Part shown: piece by piece, positions 54,233-61,821 of the stretch | How the letters are laid out: every line of letters starts with the position of its first letter | Position numbering within the stretch: the stretch's first letter is position 1 | From: Fibrobacter sp. | GTDB taxonomy: Bacteria > Fibrobacterota > Fibrobacteria > Fibrobacterales > Fibrobacteraceae | NCBI GenBank assembly: GCA_017526585.1 | Contig: JAFXRC010000057.1 | Coordinates: 1 to 64,000 of the forward strand | DNA length: 64,000 nt | Reading direction: 5' to 3' | Translations under genes and position numbers: made by a program | Notes under the pieces: generated by a model | The model's database searches: none | What the model saw: the letters and a program-made list of their open reading frames with translations, nothing else | Told to the model about the DNA's origin: nothing

Positions 54233-57073
54233 ATGAAAAATAAAGCCCATTCCCCCTTAGCTTACGTTTTTTTATCGGCATTTGTTACTCTGTCGTTTGT
54301 GCTTACGGCATGCGGAGAATCGACGGAGACGATAGTCGAAAAAGAATATGTTAGCGAGGGCCTTGAATCGGTCGACAAAGTTTCGGAGCTTCCAGAGTGC
54401 ACTTCGGAAAATGACGGTGAAATGGTGTGGGTAAAAAAAGAGCACGAAATACGGGTATGTGCAGATGGCAAGTGGTTCGGCTCGGTGGGAAAGGACTCGA
54501 TTGTAAACAGATCGGACACCGTCTACATTGCAGGGGATACCATCTATGTGATGTCTGATACCGTCTACGTTGTGGGCGACACCATTTACGTACACGACAA
54601 GGGTGATACTGTTTATTTGGCGAGTTCCGGTTGCGAGACTAAACCTCTTCCTGACGGACTTGGTCTCAAGGTGCTTTGCGGGGGAGATTCTGTGGGCGTT
54701 GTTTTTCATGGTCAAAAAGGTGAAGCTGGTGAGGGGTGTTCCCTGGAAACGCTGCCCTCGCAGATAAAGATTGCCTGCGGTGCTTCTGCGGTTTTACTCA
54801 ACCTTGATTCGACGGGATCTGTCAGTGGTGCCGAAACGGTTACGCTTGACTCCGAGAAGATTGCCATTTCATTGGATGGCGTTACGGGTGTAGTTCAGAA
54901 AGGACCGTTCCTTTTGGATTCCAAGGTGTTCTTTTATGAATTGGAAAGTGGTCGCACGCTTGCCCAGACGGATAAAGTTTTTAATGGGAAAGTTCTAAAC
55001 GATAACGGCGAATTTGAAATGTCTACACAAAAATTGGTGAGCCAGTATGTAAAGTTGTTGGCTACGGGCTATTATCGTAAAGAGATCACGGGGTACACTT
55101 CAGATGCCCCCATTACGCTATCTGGAATAGCCGACATGAATTTGCGCAACATGGTGAACATTAACCTTCTCACTCATTTGGAATATGAACGAGTAATCTA
55201 TTTGGTGACCCAGAAAAAAATGAAATTCAAAGCCGCCAAGAAACAGGCGCAATCAGAAATTCTGGATATTTTCCATATTGATGCAAGGGATTTTAGCTTG
55301 TCGGAAGATTTGGACATTGCCGGCCCTCACAATGATGATGGCGCTCTTCTTGCAATTTCCATATTACTACAAGGAACTCGTAACGCTGCAAATGTAACGG
55401 AACTGCTTGCTGAAATTTCGTCTGCTGTAAAGGAAACCGGAAAATGGGATGCCGCAGCTACGAAAATTGCTATTGCCGACTGGGCCGCTGCTTTAGATTC
55501 ATCGGGAGGGCTCAGTAGAATCCGTGAAAACATTGAGTCCTGGAAGCTTTCCGCAAGGGCTGCGAAATTTGAACCGTTCCTGAGAAATTATTGGTATCAG
55601 GAATTGGGCCTTGGCGTATGTGGAAGTCTTGCGGAAGGCTTATCTTCGATGGGCGATATCCCCGTGGCAAAGAATGGCGAGGTGCGTTATGTGACAAATG
55701 AAATGAGTTCTCATTATGCGAAAAGTCTCACCGATACAACCAAAACTAAGACCCGCTATATTTGCGTTGCTGATGATAATGGTGGCACTTGGAAGATTGC
55801 GAGCAATATGGCGAAGGATACTGCTACATGGGGACATGAATATACTGAAGGTGATGTCAAAAATGGCAATTTGAATACGGATTTTGTATATGTGTATGAT
55901 GGTCATAACTGGCGCCGTGGAACGACGCTAGATAGTCTGTTGCATAAGAATGGTGGGCTTGCCTGTGCACAGAAAAAGAATACGCAGTCGGGAAAAATCG
56001 CTGTATTGCACGATACGAGTTCGGTGAAGGTTAATGATGTTTATTATGTATGTTCAAAGAAAACGGCCACGTTGTCCGATACAGCTTATCGTTGGACCAA
56101 GGCTCCTGCCATCTATAACGATACGTATGAAGCTCGAAAAAATTGCAACGCACAAACGGATGGTGCTTTGATGAATGGGCGTATAGATGAAACCAACATT
56201 TATGTATGTGATTTCGTGGATTCCGATAAAGATAGTTCCTCCGGTTGGGAGCGTGCGTCCGCTTTGGAACAGCAGATTGGCGGATGTCGAGAACGTCTGC
56301 AGAATTCTATTGTGAGAGTGGATGCTATAACATATGGATGTCTTAATAACGTATGGACCGATATTACCGAATGGGACTGGAAATACGCTCTTGACCTAAG
56401 AATGAACCATGACTTGGTTTATGGCTCCATGACGGACGGGAGAGACCAGAAAACTTACAAAACCATAAAAATTGGCAATCAAGTTTGGATGGCGCAGAAT
56501 CTAAACTACGCTGATACATTAAGTGAGCCTAGCTTGAAAAAAATGTCCTGGTGCCATCAAAACAATGGTGCGTACTGCGAAATCGGGGGACGGTACTACT
56601 CGTGGGCTGCGGCTATCGACTCCATACGAATTTTCAATGAAACAGGAAAAAAGTGCGGCTACAAGGCTAGTTCCTGTGAATTGCCCCAAAAAGTGCGCGG
56701 GGTATGTCCCGAAAATTGGCATCTTCCGTCTATGGCAGAATGGGATACCTTATTCTCGGCCACGGGTGACATGAATACGGCTGGTAGGATGTTGAAGTCC
56801 AAGTCAGGTTGGGGTAAGTATAATGGTGAATCTCGTAATGGTACGGATGACTTTGGCTTTTCGATAATTCCCATGGGGTACTGGAATCAGACATCTTCCT
56901 CTGTTGGTTCTACGGCATATTTCTGGAGTGCCGATGATGAGAGTTATTCGGGTGATGTTGGTTTTACACTTGGTGCATCTTTCGATTACTCCGAAAAAGC
57001 GGGCAAGTCAAGCATGGCAAAAAGGGTTGGCCTTTCTGTGCGGTGTATTAAAGATTCTGGCGTGTCCGAGTAG
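54233..57073 (+). CDS. FISUMP-domain lipoprotein (Fibrobacter major paralogous domain)
   Basis: 946 residues. Lipobox FVLTACGES. Residues ~90-125 are a near-perfect GDTVYIA/GDTIYVM beta repeat, followed by a short GQKGEAGEG collagen-like motif. Residues ~200-480 form a helical domain of unknown type. The C-terminal ~210 residues are the FISUMP domain: TYKTIKIGNQVWMAQNLNY, YYSWAAAID, CPENWHLPSMAEWDTLF, GFSIIPMGYW and GLSVRCIKDS. This domain is typical of exported Fibrobacter proteins, function unknown. AAGGAG is spaced before ATG 54233. It lies within the repeat-flanked segment. Confidence 0.85.
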   Translation: MKNKAHSPLAYVFLSAFVTLSFVLTACGESTETIVEKEYVSEGLESVDKVSELPECTSENDGEMVWVKKEHEIRVCADGKWFGSVGKDSIVNRSDTVYIAGDTIYVMSDTVYVVGDTIYVHDKGDTVYLASSGCETKPLPDGLGLKVLCGGDSVGVVFHGQKGEAGEGCSLETLPSQIKIACGASAVLLNLDSTGSVSGAETVTLDSEKIAISLDGVTGVVQKGPFLLDSKVFFYELESGRTLAQTDKVFNGKVLNDNGEFEMSTQKLVSQYVKLLATGYYRKEITGYTSDAPITLSGIADMNLRNMVNINLLTHLEYERVIYLVTQKKMKFKAAKKQAQSEILDIFHIDARDFSLSEDLDIAGPHNDDGALLAISILLQGTRNAANVTELLAEISSAVKETGKWDAAATKIAIADWAAALDSSGGLSRIRENIESWKLSARAAKFEPFLRNYWYQELGLGVCGSLAEGLSSMGDIPVAKNGEVRYVTNEMSSHYAKSLTDTTKTKTRYICVADDNGGTWKIASNMAKDTATWGHEYTEGDVKNGNLNTDFVYVYDGHNWRRGTTLDSLLHKNGGLACAQKKNTQSGKIAVLHDTSSVKVNDVYYVCSKKTATLSDTAYRWTKAPAIYNDTYEARKNCNAQTDGALMNGRIDETNIYVCDFVDSDKDSSSGWERASALEQQIGGCRERLQNSIVRVDAITYGCLNNVWTDITEWDWKYALDLRMNHDLVYGSMTDGRDQKTYKTIKIGNQVWMAQNLNYADTLSEPSLKKMSWCHQNNGAYCEIGGRYYSWAAAIDSIRIFNETGKKCGYKASSCELPQKVRGVCPENWHLPSMAEWDTLFSATGDMNTAGRMLKSKSGWGKYNGESRNGTDDFGFSIIPMGYWNQTSSSVGSTAYFWSADDESYSGDVGFTLGASFDYSEKAGKSSMAKRVGLSVRCIKDSGVSE

Positions 57074-57125
57074 AAATCTGCCCCCGTCAAAAAAACATTT
57101 ATTCCCATACAGTGAGGTGTTTTTT

Positions 57126-57213
57126 ATGGGGCTTATGAATTTTTTTTTTCGGTGTTGTCGCGGGTTTGTTCCTGGCTGAAAATGCTGCCCCTGGCATGTA
57201 TCTTTTCCGCTAG
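57126..57213 (+). pseudogene. Frameshifted single-helix small ORF with a T10 tract
   Basis: TGAGG lies eight bases before ATG 57126. The frame reads MGLMNFFF and then shifts and stops at 57177. Read one base back across the run of ten T (57140-57149), it continues as GVVAGLFLAENAAPGMYLFR and stops at 57211. That gives a 28-residue (29 with slippage) single membrane-helix peptide, as small proteins of this kind look. The tract may be a true frameshift, a slippery site or a sequencing artefact. Confidence 0.45.
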
Positions 57214-57217
57214 AAAT

Positions 57218-57970
57218 TTAGCGCTGGGCGCTTCTCAGGCAGAATGCCATGATGGCAAAAGCCCCGGCGACGTTCATGCTCGCCTTGCGACCCGCCATAG
57301 GGATGGTCACTTTCATCGTCGCTTCGGCCATGAGTTCCGGGGCAATTCCCAGTTCTTCGTTTCCGAGAATGATGAGACCTTTTTCGGGCCATTTGACATC
57401 GTTGATGCTAGGAATGTCTTCGCCGGTTTCGAGAGCGATGATTTCGTAGCCGTTTTCCTTGTGCCATTTGACGCAATCGAAAGGGGATTCCCAGCGCTTG
57501 ATGGGAATCCATTCCTGACAGCCACGGGCGGCGCTCTTGACTGTTACATGGTCGGGTCCGCAGCTGTAGCCGCTTAGATGGACTCCTTCGAGTCCGAAGC
57601 AGTCCGTGCTGCGGATAATGGAGCCGACGTTGAAAGCGCTGCGCAAATTGTGCACCAGCACGGCGAACTGTATCGACTTTTCGTTCGCGACTTCGCGGTC
57701 CCCCGGTTCCTGCTCCAGGTAAACGTCGCGTTCGAATCCGAGTCCCGCGCGGGTACGGAACGTCTTGTACAGGTCAATCATCTGCGCCTGGTTTTTTCCG
57801 GTAAGGCGCTCGTTTTCGGGGAGCTTCATCCATTCGGCGTATGTTTCGAACTCGCGTTTTGCGCGGGGCACATCGTCGCCCAGCTGCAAGATGATGACGC
57901 GCAAAAGTTCGGCCATGCGCTTTGCCTTAGAAGTGTCCTTGGTCGCTAGAAATTTCTTTTCGGAAAACAT
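57218..57970 (-). CDS. SpoU/TrmH-family RNA 2'-O-methyltransferase
   Basis: 250 residues from ATG 57970 (TTG 57976 possible). SPOUT knot motifs in order: FAVLVHNLRSAFNVGSIIRS (NxxSxxR), LIILGNEELGIAPELM and VTIPMAGRKASMNVAGAFAI. The N-terminal ~100 residues are a helical extension of uncertain role. It methylates a ribose in tRNA or rRNA; the site is unknown. Its last codons are duplicated at 53577, suggesting an insertion event at this 3' end. Confidence 0.9.
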   Translation of the reverse strand: MFSEKKFLATKDTSKAKRMAELLRVIILQLGDDVPRAKREFETYAEWMKLPENERLTGKNQAQMIDLYKTFRTRAGLGFERDVYLEQEPGDREVANEKSIQFAVLVHNLRSAFNVGSIIRSTDCFGLEGVHLSGYSCGPDHVTVKSAARGCQEWIPIKRWESPFDCVKWHKENGYEIIALETGEDIPSINDVKWPEKGLIILGNEELGIAPELMAEATMKVTIPMAGRKASMNVAGAFAIMAFCLRSAQR

Positions 57971-58052
57971 GCTCAAAAGATAGCTAATCGAAGCGGTTTT
58001 TACCCCCCTTTTTGTGTATGTTTCTGTGAGATTTTTCTATCTTTTATATAAC

Positions 58053-58856
58053 ATGCAGAACAACTTAAAGACACGCGTCCTCATCGTGAATGATGACGGG
58101 ATTCAGAGCGGCTATATGCGCGTTCTGGCAGTCGCCCTTGCGCGTGTCGCGGACGTGTTCGTCTTTGCCCCCGAAGTGGAGCAGAGTGGCGTTTCGCAGG
58201 CCTTTACGGTCCGCCGCGGACTTTCGCTAAAGAAGGTGGATCTCTCCCAAGATGTGGAAGCCTATTCGCTGTCGGGAACCCCGGCTGATTGCGCCAAGTT
58301 TGCGCTCGGCCATTTTGCACTTCACGGGGTTACTACCGAGGGGGTAGGTCCGGGTCCGTTTGACGTGTGTTTTTCGGGTGTGAATGTGGGTGAAAATTCC
58401 GGCGTGTCGTCGCTCTATTCGGGGACGGTCGCAGGTGCCCGTGAAGCGGCCCTTTGGGGTGTGCCTGGTATAGCTCTTTCGCTCCGCGGCACAACCGCAA
58501 ATATGCTTGAAACCGCGAAGGAGTTCGCCGTGAAGGTGGTCAAGGACCGCCTGTTCGAACGGATTCCCGTGGGTGTGTTCTGGAATGTGAATTTTCCAAA
58601 GGCTACCGCCGAGACCTTCAAGGGTTACAAGGCGACCAGGATGGCCCTTGGAATGTTTACAGACCACTATTCCCATGAAAATGAATTGTGGCAACTGGAT
58701 GGCGATAAACTGTGGGATGAACAGCCCAAGGATAGCGACGACTATCTGTTGAATCAGGGCTATGCAACGATTACGCCCCACCGCATCGACCAGACCGACG
58801 AAGAAAGTTTAAATGAAATAAACGACATGCTGGTGGAAACACCGGTGGATAATTAG
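58053..58856 (+). CDS. surE: 5'-nucleotidase SurE
   Basis: 267 residues from ATG 58053 (the frame extends to 58014 without family support). Motifs: VLIVNDDGIQSGYM with the metal-binding DD, FAPEVEQSGVSQAFT, YSLSGTPADCAKFAL, FSGVNVGENSG and YSGTVAGAREAALWG. SurE dephosphorylates nucleoside monophosphates in stationary-phase survival. It lies divergent from the methyltransferase and ten bases before gyrA. Confidence 0.93.
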   Translation: MQNNLKTRVLIVNDDGIQSGYMRVLAVALARVADVFVFAPEVEQSGVSQAFTVRRGLSLKKVDLSQDVEAYSLSGTPADCAKFALGHFALHGVTTEGVGPGPFDVCFSGVNVGENSGVSSLYSGTVAGAREAALWGVPGIALSLRGTTANMLETAKEFAVKVVKDRLFERIPVGVFWNVNFPKATAETFKGYKATRMALGMFTDHYSHENELWQLDGDKLWDEQPKDSDDYLLNQGYATITPHRIDQTDEESLNEINDMLVETPVDN

Positions 58857-58866
58857 AGGAAAAAGA

Positions 58867-61584
58867 ATGTCAGAAGAATTGGTACCAGGTTCGCAAATCA
58901 GGTCCTTGATCGAAAAGGACATGCAGGATTGCTACTTGCGCTATTCCATGAGCGTGATTGTTGCTCGTGCCTTGCCTGATGCGCGTGACGGTTTTAAGCC
59001 GGTGCACCGCCGCGTGATGTACAGTATGCATAAGCTCGGCGTGGTGCCGAACAAGCCGACGGTGAAGTCCGCCCGTATCGTAGGTGACGTGATCGGTAAG
59101 TACCACCCGCATGGCGACTTCGCCGTGTACGAAACCTTGGTGCGTATGGCGCAGGACTTCTCGCTGCGCTACCCGCTGGTGTTCGGTCAGGGTAACTTCG
59201 GTTCTATTGACGGTGACGGCGCTGCTGCTATGCGTTACACCGAAGCCAAAATGAACAACATGGGCGCACTCATGCTCGAGGACCTGGAAAAGGATACCGT
59301 CGACATGGGGCCGAACTTCGACGAGTCGTTGGAAGAACCGAAGGTGCTGCCTTCCGCTCTCCCGAACATGCTGGTGAACGGTACCACCGGTATCGCCGTG
59401 GGTATGGCGACCTCCATGGCTCCGCATAACCTCCGCGAAATTGCAAACGCCATTCATGCGGTGGCTGAAAATCCGGATATTTCTGGCGAAGATCTTTTGC
59501 AGTATGTGTCTGGTCCGGACTTCCCGACCGGTGGCGTGATTTGTGGCCGCGCGGGCATTCGCGATGCATACCTTACGGGTCATGGCCGCGTGCGCGTTCG
59601 CGCCCGTACCGAAATTGATGTCGATAGCCGAGGCAAACCGCGCATTGTCGTGAGCGAAATTCCGTACATGGTCAACAAGGCGGAACTCTGTAAGAAAATT
59701 GCAGAACTCGTGAAGGACAAGCGCGTCGACGGCATTACCGACATCCGCGACGAATCTAGCCGCGAAGGCATGCGCATCGTGATTGAAATGCGCAAAGATG
59801 TCGTTGCTGAAGTCGTTTTGAATAATTTGTTCAAAAATACGCAGCTGCAGACGACCTTCAGCATCTATAACCTCGCTCTCGTAAACAACCTGCCGAAGCT
59901 CCTCACGCTCAAGGAACTCATCCAGGTTTACGTGGATCACCGCCTTGAAGTGATTACGCGTTCTACGCAGTTTGACTTGAAAAAGGCTGAAGCTCGTCTC
60001 CACATTATCGAAGGCCTGCGTATTGCAACGCAGAACATCGACGAAGTAGTGCAGATTATCAAGTCGAGCCCCACGACCGAAGCCGCGAAGATGTCTTTGC
60101 AGAACCGCTTTAACCTCGACGACATTCAGTCGCAGGCTATCGTGGACATGCGTCTTTCCCAGCTCACGGGACTCAATTTGGAAAAGTTGGAAAACGAATA
60201 CAACGAACTCGTTGCAACTGTTGCCGACTTGAAGGACATTCTCGCCAAGCGCGAACGCCGCGTGAAGATTATGCTCGACCGCCTCGATGCCATCGTGGAC
60301 AAGTGTGGCGATGACCGCCGTACTTCTATCGAAGACGCTGTCGACGACTACGATTACGAAGACCTGATTGCCGAAGAAGAACAGGTGATTACGCTCAGCC
60401 GCGAAGGCTACATCAAGCGCCTGCCCATCGATACCTTCAAGGCCCAGACCCGCGGTGGTAAGGGCGTGGTCGGTACCGGCCTCAAGGACGACGATGATGT
60501 AGACCAGATCTTTACAGCAAGCACCCATAGCTACCTGCTGGTGTTCACCAACAAGGGTCGTGCCTACTGGACCAAGGTCTACCGCCTGCCCGAAGGAAAC
60601 CGCAGCAGCAAGGGGCGCCCCATTATCAACTTTATCGGTCTCACCGAAGGCGAAAAGGTGCAGGCCATTGTGCCGGTGCGCAAGTTCGGTGGATGCTTCT
60701 GCCTGGTGTTCGCCACCAAGAAGGGTATCGTCAACAAGATGGATCTCACTCTCTTCAGCCGTCCCCGTAAGGCAGGCGTCAACGCCATTAGCCTGGACGA
60801 AGACGATGAATTGGTCAAGGTCCAGTTGGTGGGTATGTCCGCAGAAGAATTCAACGCTTCTCAGGATGGCGACGAAAACGAAGAATCCGCAGAAGCACAG
60901 GCTGCTGCACAGAACGCAGAAGCTGCAGACGCCTCCGCAGACTCCGATGACGCCGACGAAAATGCTGACCAGCCCATTGCCAAGGACCTCTTGATGATCG
61001 CCACCAAGAACGGTCAGGCTGTCACATTCCCCATTAGCTGCATGCGTAGCATGGGTCGTGGCACTCACGGCGTGAAGGGCATTACCTTGGCCGAAGGTGA
61101 CGAAGTCATCTCCCTCATCTGGCTCAAGGAAGGCAACAAGATCGTGACCATTACCGAAAACGGCTTTGGTAAGCGTTCTCTGCCGGGTTCCTACCGTGTG
61201 ACTAAGCGTGGCAGCAAGGGTGTCCGTAACCTCAGCGCCGATGGTATGGAAAAGACCGGTCCGGCAGTATTCGTGGAAAGCGTTGCTGACGACTACGACT
61301 TGATCATCACCAGTAAGGAAGGCCAGGTTATCCGTATCGAAGCTGATTCCATCCGCTTGACCAACCGTAGCGCAATCGGCGTGAAGTGCATCCGCCTGAA
61401 TGATGGTGACACCGTTCAGGATGCCACCGCACTCCCGAGCGTCGAAGATATCGAACAGGATAGTGCCGAAGCGAAGGAAACCTTTGACAAGGTCGAAGGC
61501 GTGGAAGTCGACGACGATTCTGTCGAAAAGATCGAAGACAAGCCGGAACAGCAGATCGGTGTGCCGGCAAACGACGAAGAATAA
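58867..61584 (+). CDS. gyrA: DNA gyrase subunit A
   Basis: 905 residues. MSVIVARALPDARDGFKPVHRR at the N-terminus, the active tyrosine in AAAMRYTEAKM, and the GyrA-box QTRGGKG at the start of the C-terminal wrapping domain, which marks it as gyrase rather than topoisomerase IV. The quinolone region reads HPHGDFAVYETLVRMAQ. An acidic insert of about 40 residues (around 655-705) interrupts the C-terminal propeller, and the last ~50 residues are acidic. AGAGG precedes ATG 58867. A terminator follows. Confidence 0.96.
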   Translation: MSEELVPGSQIRSLIEKDMQDCYLRYSMSVIVARALPDARDGFKPVHRRVMYSMHKLGVVPNKPTVKSARIVGDVIGKYHPHGDFAVYETLVRMAQDFSLRYPLVFGQGNFGSIDGDGAAAMRYTEAKMNNMGALMLEDLEKDTVDMGPNFDESLEEPKVLPSALPNMLVNGTTGIAVGMATSMAPHNLREIANAIHAVAENPDISGEDLLQYVSGPDFPTGGVICGRAGIRDAYLTGHGRVRVRARTEIDVDSRGKPRIVVSEIPYMVNKAELCKKIAELVKDKRVDGITDIRDESSREGMRIVIEMRKDVVAEVVLNNLFKNTQLQTTFSIYNLALVNNLPKLLTLKELIQVYVDHRLEVITRSTQFDLKKAEARLHIIEGLRIATQNIDEVVQIIKSSPTTEAAKMSLQNRFNLDDIQSQAIVDMRLSQLTGLNLEKLENEYNELVATVADLKDILAKRERRVKIMLDRLDAIVDKCGDDRRTSIEDAVDDYDYEDLIAEEEQVITLSREGYIKRLPIDTFKAQTRGGKGVVGTGLKDDDDVDQIFTASTHSYLLVFTNKGRAYWTKVYRLPEGNRSSKGRPIINFIGLTEGEKVQAIVPVRKFGGCFCLVFATKKGIVNKMDLTLFSRPRKAGVNAISLDEDDELVKVQLVGMSAEEFNASQDGDENEESAEAQAAAQNAEAADASADSDDADENADQPIAKDLLMIATKNGQAVTFPISCMRSMGRGTHGVKGITLAEGDEVISLIWLKEGNKIVTITENGFGKRSLPGSYRVTKRGSKGVRNLSADGMEKTGPAVFVESVADDYDLIITSKEGQVIRIEADSIRLTNRSAIGVKCIRLNDGDTVQDATALPSVEDIEQDSAEAKETFDKVEGVEVDDDSVEKIEDKPEQQIGVPANDEE

Positions 61585-61635
61585 CACTGTGCGGGGGCCT
61601 CGAATGGGGCCGATGCAATCCGTTATATAAATAAC

Positions 61636-61663
61636 GCTCCTCTCATGTTTGAGAGGGGCTTTT
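61636..61663 (+). terminator. Terminator after gyrA
   Basis: GCTCCTCTCA-TGTT-TGAGAGGGGC forms a 10-bp stem (one G-T) followed by TTTT; about 50 bases after the gyrA stop. Confidence 0.85.
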
Positions 61664-61720
61664 CTGTATCAAAAACAGGCTTTTTTACTCAAAAATCGCC
61701 GTTTTCCCTTTTTTTTTCTG

Positions 61721-61736
61721 TTGTAAAAGGTTACAA
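61721..61736. promoter_or_regulatory. Perfect inverted repeat TTGTAA-AAGG-TTACAA upstream of the GH11 gene
   Basis: A 6-bp palindrome with a 4-base centre, just upstream of a possible promoter (TTGATT at 61757, TATAAATTAG at 61778) and 86 bases before ATG 61822. Likely operator, regulator unknown. Confidence 0.4.
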
Positions 61737-61821
61737 CGGAATTTATCCAGTAGAACTTGATTGCCTATGTAGAATAGTATAAATTAGAAGGGAGTACAAA
61801 TAACCCCCTGAGAGGAAAAGT

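Noticed and set aside
57089-57125. AAAAAACA/TGTTTTTT inverted repeat as a terminator
   Set aside because: The stem is almost all A-T with a 20-base loop, too weak for a terminator, and its right arm overlaps the ribosome-site spacer of the small ORF.
58870-61587. Open frame of 905 codons on the minus strand opposite gyrA
   Set aside because: It mirrors gyrA almost exactly and its translation has no recognisable family; gyrA on the plus strand is unambiguous. Long antisense frames arise from the codon bias here.
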